Source: JAADHY01 sp964428935
Lineage (GTDB): Bacteria; Planctomycetota; Planctomycetia; Planctomycetales; Planctomycetaceae
Assembly (NCBI GenBank): GCA_964428935.1
Contig: CAYSAG010000271.1
Coordinates: 1-7,094 of the forward strand
Length of the DNA stretch: 7,094 nt
Direction of reading: 5' to 3'
A program made the translations under genes and the position numbers. Positions 1 to 6,017 of the stretch are shown piece by piece; the first letter of the stretch is position 1; each line of letters opens with the position of its first letter. The notes beneath the pieces are model-generated. The model was not told the origin of the DNA and did no database searches. It worked only from the letters and a program-made list of their open reading frames with translations.

Positions 1-34
1 GAAGCAGCGGGGCGAAAAGGTGTCGTTTAGCCAT
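1..34 (-). CDS. Possible start of a divergent gene with a signal-like N-terminus (partial, cut by window edge)
   Basis: Reading the minus strand, an ATG at positions 34-32 opens a frame that stays open to the window edge and begins M-A-K-R-H-L-F-A-P-L-L. Two basic residues followed by a hydrophobic run look like the beginning of a secretion signal or first membrane helix. The frame is also open upstream of this ATG, so the start is not certain. A GGAG on the minus strand lies about 20 bases upstream, too far for a normal Shine-Dalgarno site. If real, the gene diverges from the five-gene block and 35-196 would hold both promoters. Only eleven codons are visible, so no function can be given and the pattern could be chance. 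Confidence 0.22.
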   Translation of the reverse strand, partial: MAKRHLFAPLL

Positions 35-53
35 GCCTGCGGAAAAACAGGCA
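34..53. other. Short hairpin at the left intergenic edge
   Basis: TGCCTG (34-39) and CAGGCA (48-53) are perfect inverted repeats around an 8-base loop (CGGAAAAA). No T-run follows on either strand at the stem base, so it does not resemble an intrinsic terminator. It touches the candidate minus-strand ATG and could fold around that start in RNA. A six-base stem also arises by chance in GC-rich DNA. Confidence 0.25.
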
Positions 54-196
54 GCTCCGCCGAGGACCGGCGCCCAATCGGCGGGCCAGGCTGCGCCCGC
101 GCTCAGGTTGGACAGAGCGACGTGAGGGTCGACGGAGGACTGGCACAGTCCGTCCCAGCCGGAAGACTCTCGTAATAGCTGCGAAGGCAGACGCCA

Positions 197-3175
197 ATGG
201 ATGCCCGAGAGGTTGTCGACGAGATTCGAAGCTTTCTGCAGTCGGACGACTGGCGGTTCGACGAACGCCTCAGAGAGCTGGCCCAGGCCTACGCTGAACT
301 GTGCCGCGAAGCCAACCGACGACTGCGACAGTGCGAGCAGTTGCTCCAGCGGCAGCTCAAGTCCGAAGCCGTTCAACTGGCCGAGGTCGAACCGAAGGTG
401 CTGGACCTCGTCGCGGTCCTGGACTTCCCGGAACGGGCCGAGTGGGACGACGTGGTTGTGACGTACGAGCTGCCCCAGGCCGAGCGGTTGCTCACCAGTG
501 TGGCCGACGAACTCAACCGCGCCTACAACGACCAGCTGCCTTTGGAACAGCTGCTGGAAAAGCACCGCCTGCTGGCCCTGGCTCGGGCGCCGTTGGCTTG
601 GCGTCTGGCCATTCTGCGCCGGCTGGCGCAGGCCGACCCGGAGTCGTTCTTTTGGGAGGACGACATTCGCGACATGGAGCGGGCTCGGCTCAACCAAATG
701 CAGAAGCAACTCGCCCAGGCCTCCGAGCGGCTCGACACAGCGACGGTCGAAGAGATTGTTTCAGAGCTGCGCAAGGAAGAGTGGTTACTGCCGGAGGCGA
801 GAAAGTTCTTGGCAACCGCTCGACGCGAACTAAAAAAGGTCCAGCGGCTGGCGGCCCGCCGTGAGCTGGACGGTTTGGCTCAACAGCTGAACGACGCCTT
901 CGCCGCCCTCGATCTGCCGGCCGCTCGGCAGTTGGAACAGCGGTGGAACGAGCTGGCCCGTGTGGCGGAACTGACCCCGGGGGAGGAACTTCACGAGCTG
1001 GTCGCTCCGGCACTGGCCTGGCTGGCCGACCAACGGCAGATCGAACAACAGGAAAAACAGTACCAACAGCTGCTCGCTCAAATGGAATCCTTGTTGGACG
1101 CGGATGAGCCGGACGCGCGGCAATTGGAGCGGTTGGCGTCCGGCGTAGAGAAGCTGGGCCGGGAGTTGCCGTCGTCCTTGGCCCGTCGGTACGAAAACCG
1201 GCTCCGTGCGGCCCGACTGGCGGAACGACGCCGGCAGATTCTACTGGTCGGCGCAGCGCTGCTGGGCGTCGTGCTAGTGGTCGCTTTAGTGACCGTGGTG
1301 CTGCGGCGGCGGATTCACGCTCGTCAGGTGGCCGACGCGGTCCAACAAGTGCAGCAAATGCTCGATCAGGGCGAACTGGAAGAGGCGCGGCAGTTCGTGG
1401 ACGCTCACGGCGATTTCGCGTCGTCACCGCAGTGGCAGGAAGTGGTGCGAAAGCTGAAGCAAGCCGAGGAGAAGGAAAAGGCTCGCCGGCTGCAGTTGGA
1501 GTCCCTGGCGGCACAGATCGAGCAGGCTGGCGACTTCGAGCAGGCCAAGGAATTGCTCGAGCAAGCTCGTCAGGTGGCCAAGACCACCGAAGAAAAGCTG
1601 AGGCTGGCTGAGCTCGAACAAACCTGGGCCGAGAAAGAGGCGGAGGCTCGGGCGCGGCAAGTCCGAGAGTTTCAGGACCGACTGGACCGGACGACACAGC
1701 TGCTCAGCCAGCTCGACCAGGCGGCAGGGACAGCCGACGAGCGTCGAATCGAAAGGTTGCTGGCCGAAGCGGAGGCCGGGGTCACGGCGTTGGAACAGGC
1801 AGCCGCGGGGCTGGGAGCCACAGCGACGTCGCAAGCGGCCGCCGCCCGGTCGCGGCTGAGGGAGGCGAAGGGGCGCGTGGAGCGGCTGCGGAAAGAGCGG
1901 GAACTGCTTCAGACGCTGGGGGCGGGCCTGCCGGTCGAGGCTTCTGCTCCGACGACCGGCGACATCTTGAACCACCACGTCGACACGCTCAAGCGGTTCG
2001 TCAGCGAGCTGCCCGAGTCGCCGCGAGCGGTCGACTTCAAACGGGCTTTGTCGCAGGAGAAAGCTTGGCGAGCGGTGGTCGAGTGGGCCCAGCTGTGCGG
2101 TCGGTGGTCGTCTCTGGTGCCGGACGAGGTTGGTGGTCAGGAGGCAGCGGCCCGAGCCAACGCTTGCCGCGAGCTGTTGAAGAAGTTTCCGGAGTCGCCG
2201 GACGCCGAGGTGATCGAGCGGTGCGAGCAGTTCTTCACGGCCGTGGCCAGACGGGGCGGTGGGGACGAAAGCGGCATCAACCTGCGTCAAGACTGGCTGG
2301 ACCTGCTGAGCGATCCGGTGCTTTCCGAGGCGTACTGCTTGGAGACGCTCGACGGCGAATCGTGGTACCTGCCTCGCCCAGCGGACTTCGGAGGTCGACC
2401 GGCCGCGATCGTCGAGTATTTCGCCGACTACGGGAACCGGACCGACCAGAGGTCGTTCCGGAAGGACGAGCTGCGAGGCATCGAAGCCCGAGAGGCTCCG
2501 CACGTCCTGCTGCTCCGCGGTCCCGCCGACCGAATCAAGACCCTGCCGTTGCCGCTGTGGGACAAATGGCACCTGGAGCTGGCTGAAAGCCTGCTGGCCG
2601 CGGCCGACGTCGACCCACTGCTGCGCTACGTCCTGCTAGTCCGAGTGCTGGAAGCCGCGGCAGACGGAAATCCGTTCCTGAAGACGGAGTTGGCCGAGCT
2701 GAGGCAGCGACTGCACGACGACCAAATCGACCTGTCAGCTCGCTGGATGGACCCAGAAGACCGCGACGCCAAGGCCATGCGCCGCACGGCCGAACGGTTG
2801 TTGCGGCGGGTCAAGTCGGACGCCTTGAAACAGTGTTGGCTGCGGGCCGAGCAGGCGCTGAAGGCATTCGAGGCTCAACTCCATCAGCCACTGTTATTGG
2901 CCGGGGTCGCATTGCGAGCTGGCGGGGGCTCGTGGCAGTTGAGAGCCAGCCGGACGTCGCAACGGTCCGGTGTCTTGCTGGTGTTGGCTGCCCGCGGCGA
3001 GGCCGGAACGGCGTGGAAACGGGTTGGAGAAGTGACAGAAGGCGCACCAACTTGGTCGGCACAAGCGGATGCCGTCCTGTGCGAGGGGGCTCTGGTCTTT
3101 CAAACGCGGCGTTCCGAGGACGCCGCCGGCCGGGCGGGGCTCGGGCGCGGCGGTCCGTTTGCGTCGACGTGGTGA
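197..3175 (+). CDS. Very large coiled-coil protein with one central transmembrane helix, function unknown
   Basis: The ATG at 197 is the only ATG after in-frame tandem stops (TAA TAG, 173-178); a weak AAGG (184-187) lies nine bases upstream. The 992-residue product has three parts. Residues 1-345 are charged, Gln/Leu/Arg-rich helices. A clear transmembrane helix at 348-369 (ILLVGAALLGVV onward) has R344-R346 before it and R370-R372 after it, so topology cannot be read from charge. Residues 375-600 continue as coiled coil rich in Glu, Gln and Ala. About 690-890 looks more globular (aromatic residues around W720, then mixed helices). A Gly/Trp/Val-rich, probably beta module lies at 899-972, and a Gly/Arg-rich tail ends the protein. 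I recognise no enzymatic motif or named family. Its position ahead of membrane-motor genes suggests a structural or force-transmitting partner, which is inference. The coding call is strong: one uninterrupted frame with a coherent membrane helix and heptad-like composition. Confidence 0.9.
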   Translation: MDAREVVDEIRSFLQSDDWRFDERLRELAQAYAELCREANRRLRQCEQLLQRQLKSEAVQLAEVEPKVLDLVAVLDFPERAEWDDVVVTYELPQAERLLTSVADELNRAYNDQLPLEQLLEKHRLLALARAPLAWRLAILRRLAQADPESFFWEDDIRDMERARLNQMQKQLAQASERLDTATVEEIVSELRKEEWLLPEARKFLATARRELKKVQRLAARRELDGLAQQLNDAFAALDLPAARQLEQRWNELARVAELTPGEELHELVAPALAWLADQRQIEQQEKQYQQLLAQMESLLDADEPDARQLERLASGVEKLGRELPSSLARRYENRLRAARLAERRRQILLVGAALLGVVLVVALVTVVLRRRIHARQVADAVQQVQQMLDQGELEEARQFVDAHGDFASSPQWQEVVRKLKQAEEKEKARRLQLESLAAQIEQAGDFEQAKELLEQARQVAKTTEEKLRLAELEQTWAEKEAEARARQVREFQDRLDRTTQLLSQLDQAAGTADERRIERLLAEAEAGVTALEQAAAGLGATATSQAAAARSRLREAKGRVERLRKERELLQTLGAGLPVEASAPTTGDILNHHVDTLKRFVSELPESPRAVDFKRALSQEKAWRAVVEWAQLCGRWSSLVPDEVGGQEAAARANACRELLKKFPESPDAEVIERCEQFFTAVARRGGGDESGINLRQDWLDLLSDPVLSEAYCLETLDGESWYLPRPADFGGRPAAIVEYFADYGNRTDQRSFRKDELRGIEAREAPHVLLLRGPADRIKTLPLPLWDKWHLELAESLLAAADVDPLLRYVLLVRVLEAAADGNPFLKTELAELRQRLHDDQIDLSARWMDPEDRDAKAMRRTAERLLRRVKSDALKQCWLRAEQALKAFEAQLHQPLLLAGVALRAGGGSWQLRASRTSQRSGVLLVLAARGEAGTAWKRVGEVTEGAPTWSAQADAVLCEGALVFQTRRSEDAAGRAGLGRGGPFASTW

Positions 3176-3306
3176 AAGGGAGAAACGCCAATCGGGAAGA
3201 GGGGCCGTCTGCGGCCAGCGGCTTGGCCGGTGAGCCGGACGAAAGTCAAAGGCCCGACGCGTACGGCGCGGAGCGGGCTGAGCGCGTTGGCAGTGGGGAG
3301 TGCGTC
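3176..3306 (+). other. 131-base gap between the coiled-coil gene and the GYF/RDD gene
   Basis: No independent gene is visible. The frame of the downstream gene stays open through this gap, but its translation is low-complexity Gly/Arg/Glu/Ser and resembles no domain. There are GC-rich self-complementary patches (GGCC at 3203-3206 and 3213-3216) but no T-run and no convincing -10/-35 pair. A separate promoter for the downstream four genes cannot be excluded; read-through from the upstream gene is equally compatible. Confidence 0.4.
3295..3300 (+). promoter_or_regulatory. Ribosome binding site deciding the GYF/RDD start
   Basis: GGGGAG lies six bases before the ATG at 3307. It favours this start over the many upstream possibilities in the same open frame, which extends back into the coding region of the previous gene. 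Confidence 0.65.
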
Positions 3307-4314
3307 ATGTCGTCTGAAGAACAGCAACAGTACTACGTGAGACGGCGCGGGCGGGTGTTGGGGCCGCTGGCGTTGAGCCGAATCAAAGAACTGCGTTCCC
3401 GTGGTCGGCTGGGCCCAACGGACGAAATCTCGACCGACCGGGTCAACTGGCGGAAGTTGCAAGAGCTGGACCAGCCGAAGGGGACCTCGGCCGACCAGTC
3501 GGAAAAGGCAGCCAGTCTGGCCATTCAAACCCGTACTGAGAGCAGCGAGGCTGGATTGCCGGCCACCAGTGGCGCCGGCGAGTGGTATTGCTATGCCAAC
3601 GGCCAACAGCTCGGGCCGCTCAGCACCGCCACTGTTCGCACCATGATCCAAAACGGGCGGCTGGGCCGGGACGACCTGGTCTGGCGTGAGGGCATGTCAG
3701 AGTGGTTGCCGGTGGAGAAGGTTCCGGATCTGTGGGCGGATGGGCTGCCGGCCCGGCCCGCTCCTCCCCGCCCAGGGCCGGGTCCGGCCTTCGAAGCTCC
3801 CTTCGAAGAATTGGTCGGCGGTAGCTTTTGGGCCAGAGCGCTGGCTTTGGTGGTCGATGAGTTCATCGTGAGTTTTGTGGGCGGTTTGCTGTTTGGAGCG
3901 TACGCCCTGGTTACGGCTGCCAGCTTCGGGGCGGGCGTGGCGTTGGCCGACGCCGAACGGCTGAGCGGCCTTTTCGGGTTGGGAATTTGGATCTTTTTCA
4001 TCCTGATCCGTCCCGCCGTGCGTCTGATCTACTTCGGAGGGATGGAATCGTCTGCCTGGCAGGCCACGTTGGGCAAGAAGGCTTTGGGGCTGGTCGTGAC
4101 GGACGAGCAAGGCTTACGGCTGACTTTCACGCGTGCACTCGGGCGAAACTTCTGCAAGAACCTGTCGACGTGGCTAATGCTCATTGGTTACCTGGCTGCA
4201 GCCTTTACTCGACGCAGGCAGGCGCTGCATGACTTGATGACCGGGTGCCTCGTGGTCAACGAGCGTGACTTGGAGAGGTGGAACGAGCATGGCGGGCGAC
4301 GGCCAACAACCTGA
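3307..4314 (+). CDS. Membrane protein with two GYF_2 domains, a proline-rich linker and an RDD domain
   Basis: The 335-residue product starts with two GYF_2 (DUF4339) repeats. Repeat 1, residues 9-54, has YYVRRRGRVLGPL and then NWRKL. Repeat 2, about 92-143, is closer to consensus: EWYCYANGQQLGPL, then LVWREGMSEWLPV. A proline-rich linker follows at 148-160. The RDD domain spans about 173-318: R177 and D184 in the first helix (ARALALVVDEF), a second hydrophobic segment near 222-243, ATLGKKALGLVV at 253-264, TRALGRN at 275-281, a hydrophobic stretch near 289-300, and the RRRQALHD signature at 302-309. GYF-type domains are known as peptide-binding modules; RDD is a family of small membrane proteins mostly without assigned function, although some members have been reported as cation/proton antiporters. 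Predicted role here: inner-membrane adaptor. Its 3' end overlaps the next gene by 26 bases, so co-translation is likely. Domain identity is strong, cellular role unknown. Confidence 0.93.
   Translation: MSSEEQQQYYVRRRGRVLGPLALSRIKELRSRGRLGPTDEISTDRVNWRKLQELDQPKGTSADQSEKAASLAIQTRTESSEAGLPATSGAGEWYCYANGQQLGPLSTATVRTMIQNGRLGRDDLVWREGMSEWLPVEKVPDLWADGLPARPAPPRPGPGPAFEAPFEELVGGSFWARALALVVDEFIVSFVGGLLFGAYALVTAASFGAGVALADAERLSGLFGLGIWIFFILIRPAVRLIYFGGMESSAWQATLGKKALGLVVTDEQGLRLTFTRALGRNFCKNLSTWLMLIGYLAAAFTRRRQALHDLMTGCLVVNERDLERWNEHGGRRPTT
4272..4280 (+). promoter_or_regulatory. Ribosome binding site of the MotA-like gene, inside the RDD gene
   Basis: GGAGAGGTG ends eight bases before the ATG at 4289. 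It supports that ATG over the in-frame GTG at 4265, which has no comparable site. The site lies within the last codons of the upstream gene, which points to translational coupling. Confidence 0.7.
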
Positions 4315-5158
4315 GCAGGAATTCCTGAGTTGGAGGGCGAGCGACCCGGAAGAGCGACTGTTTTTTCGGGGCGGCCGGTTCACACGCGTCAACACAGCGT
4401 GTGCTTTCTCAATTGGACTGCTGCTGACCGTAGTGTTTTACGCGCTGCTGACTTTCGCCCTGAGCGACTCGTACCTGACGCAAAGCTTCACCCAGCGTGG
4501 GTTCGTGCCCTACCTGATCGCGCTGTTCTTCTTTTGGGCGTTGGCGGCGCTGGGGCTGAAGCGGGCTAAACTGCGGTTGCAGCGTCGTGCCCTGTCTTTG
4601 CAAGTGGTGCCTGAAGATCCGGCGTTCGTCCTGTCTCCTCGCACGGTCACCGACGTGCTCGACCGAATCTACGCCGTCTGCGACGACCCGCGTCGGTTTG
4701 TGCTTTTCAACCGAATCGTGATCGCCTTGTCCAACCTGCGAAACCTGGGGCGTGTCACCGACGTGGACGACATTCTGCGGGCACAGGGAGAGCACGACGA
4801 GTCGGCCATGGAAACCAGCTACGCCCTGTTGCACGGGTTCGTCTGGGCCGTGCCCGTGCTGGGCTTTATTGGAACAGTGCAGGGACTGTCGGCGGCCATC
4901 GGCGGGTTTGGAATGGTTCTGAGCGGCAGCAGCGAGTTGTCGCAGCTGAAAGACGCCTTGCGCGAGGTCACCGCGGGTCTGTCTGTCGCCTTCGAGACGA
5001 CCTTCCAGGGACTGGTGGCGGCTTTGATCCTCCAGTTGCTGCTGACTTCGCTGAAGAAGGCCGAACTGGAGTTTTTGGACCAGTGCACCGAGTACTGTGT
5101 CCGGCACGTGGTCGGCAAGCTCCGGCTGATGCCGTTCGAACCGGAAGGGGAAACGTAA
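4289..5158 (+). CDS. MotA/TolQ/ExbB-family proton-channel subunit
   Basis: The 289-residue product has four predicted membrane helices: about 34-58, 72-90, 184-211 and 230-255. The roughly 90-residue segment between helices 2 and 3 should be cytoplasmic, as in MotA. Family hallmarks are the PVLGFIGTVQGLSAAI block (189-204), corresponding to the P-x-LG-x-x-GTV-x-G signature with T196, and the GLSVAFETTFQGLVAAL block (230-246), corresponding to the final helix with conserved threonines T237/T238. The family forms a pentameric ring around two single-helix MotB/ExbD-type subunits and converts ion flow into rotation. The following two genes fit as those partners. The protein is short after helix 4 (about 34 residues), so it lacks the long cytoplasmic tail of the Zorya protein ZorA. 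An acidic residue, E236, lies within helix 4 just before the paired threonines. Family assignment is firm; the coupled process is unknown. Confidence 0.93.
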   Translation: MAGDGQQPEQEFLSWRASDPEERLFFRGGRFTRVNTACAFSIGLLLTVVFYALLTFALSDSYLTQSFTQRGFVPYLIALFFFWALAALGLKRAKLRLQRRALSLQVVPEDPAFVLSPRTVTDVLDRIYAVCDDPRRFVLFNRIVIALSNLRNLGRVTDVDDILRAQGEHDESAMETSYALLHGFVWAVPVLGFIGTVQGLSAAIGGFGMVLSGSSELSQLKDALREVTAGLSVAFETTFQGLVAALILQLLLTSLKKAELEFLDQCTEYCVRHVVGKLRLMPFEPEGET

Positions 5159-5177
5159 CAGCGCGGGGACCGCCGCC

Positions 5178-6017
5178 ATGGGACGAAGACGCAAAACGAG
5201 CCTTGGCGTATCGTTTTTCGCCTTTCAGGACGTCATTACGGCTGTCACGGGCATCGTGATGGTGCTGGTGTTGCTGCTGGCGGTGGAGCTTTCGCAGCAG
5301 GAGGTGTCGGCCGAGCCGGAGGCGTCGAACGGGTCGGCGGCCGAGCGGGCCGACCTGAAAGCACGCGTCGATGCGGCCGAAGCCGAATGGCACCGGTTGC
5401 AGGCGGAGCTGGCGCGATGGAACCGCTTGCTCGCGAACGTCAAAACGACCAGTCCGTCCGGCCTGAGGGAGGAAATAGACGTCGAAGAGCGAAAAACCCG
5501 GTCGGTCGCGGAGCGGTTGAAGCAGCTGCGAACCGAATCAGTTCGGCTGAGCGCTCTTTTGGCCGACAAACTGCGCCGGGACAGTGACGAAAAAAGACGG
5601 CTGGAGCGGGAGACGGCTGAGCTGCGGCGGGAGCTTCACGACGTGCAAGCGGAAGTCGCCCGAGCGCAACAACGACTGCAGGAAATTCGGAGCAGCGACC
5701 GTGTGTTCTACCAAATGCCTCGCGGCGACCACCGCAGCGGCTGGGTCGGCGTGGTCAGCAACGAACAGGTCCGAATCGCTCCGATCGGACGCCAAGCAAT
5801 TCCACGAACCCTGACACCCGCGGCGTTTCTGCGTTTCTGTCGGACGGCGGGTGCTGGGAAACGTCTTTACGTTTTTCTGCTGATCCGACCCGACGGAGTC
5901 GAGACATTCGATGAATTACAAGAGTCTTTGGATCGGCAGGGCGTCGCCTACGGTTACGACGTGATCGGCTCACGCCGGCGCGTGTTGGACCCTCGTTACG
6001 GAGCGGCTCCCCCATGA
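5178..6017 (+). CDS. MotB/ExbD-like single-helix protein A: TM helix with Asp, coiled coil, small C-terminal domain
   Basis: The 279-residue product starts at the ATG at 5178, eight bases after GGGGA (5165-5169) and 19 bases after the channel gene. A basic N-terminus (MGRRRK) precedes one membrane helix at about 13-38, so the N-terminus should be inside and the rest outside. D18 sits at the start of the helix in AFQDVITAV. From memory, E. coli MotB has AYADFMTAM around its proton-carrying D32, an attractive match in position and flanking residues. Residues about 52-172 are charged coiled coil. A small alpha/beta-looking domain runs from about 175 to 275, including LYVFLLIRPDGVETF (230-244) and a GVAYGYDV segment. 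No OmpA-like peptidoglycan-binding motif is visible. Its gene overlaps the next by four bases (ATGA), and the two proteins share the same plan. Function as an ion-motor partner subunit is inference from sequence and context. Confidence 0.88.
   Translation: MGRRRKTSLGVSFFAFQDVITAVTGIVMVLVLLLAVELSQQEVSAEPEASNGSAAERADLKARVDAAEAEWHRLQAELARWNRLLANVKTTSPSGLREEIDVEERKTRSVAERLKQLRTESVRLSALLADKLRRDSDEKRRLERETAELRRELHDVQAEVARAQQRLQEIRSSDRVFYQMPRGDHRSGWVGVVSNEQVRIAPIGRQAIPRTLTPAAFLRFCRTAGAGKRLYVFLLIRPDGVETFDELQESLDRQGVAYGYDVIGSRRRVLDPRYGAAPP
6000..6003 (+). promoter_or_regulatory. Ribosome binding site and ATGA stop-start junction of the two MotB/ExbD-like genes
   Basis: GGAG lies ten bases before the ATG at 6014, whose ATGA overlaps the TGA stop of the previous gene (6015-6017). 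This arrangement usually links the translation of two partner subunits and would help keep them at matched levels. Confidence 0.55.

Noticed and set aside
33..125. 30-codon plus-strand frame starting at ATG 33
   Set aside because: No ribosome binding site and an Ala/Pro/Gln-rich product with no recognisable feature; the same ATG region is better explained, if at all, by the minus-strand start.
2..178. Plus-strand open frame from the window edge ending in tandem stops TAA TAG, possibly the end of an upstream gene
   Set aside because: The 57 codons encode Gly/Arg/Ser-rich sequence without domain character, with high GC at codon position 2, unlike the real genes here. Other frames across the same stretch are also open for part of it. 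It cannot be decided without the upstream sequence.
690..2572. Long antisense open frames (690-1697 and 1424-2572, minus strand)
   Set aside because: They lie opposite the coiled-coil gene and give Pro/Arg-rich or Gln/Leu/Arg-rich products that mirror its codon usage; no start signals or domains.
3205..3214. CCGTCTGCGG shared by the 3176-3306 gap and the right edge (6969-6978)
   Set aside because: A single ten-base match in GC-rich DNA; nine of the ten bases also occur inside the channel gene near 4674, so chance is the simpler explanation.
2833..3306. Upstream extension of the GYF/RDD gene into the coiled-coil gene
   Set aside because: The extension would overlap more than 340 bases of a well-supported gene in another frame and encodes low-complexity Arg/Gly sequence. 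The ATG at 3307 has a good ribosome binding site and sits right before the first GYF_2 domain.
4265..4288. Earlier GTG start for the MotA-like gene
   Set aside because: The strong GGAGAGGTG site lies downstream of this GTG and upstream of ATG 4289; the eight extra residues add nothing recognisable.
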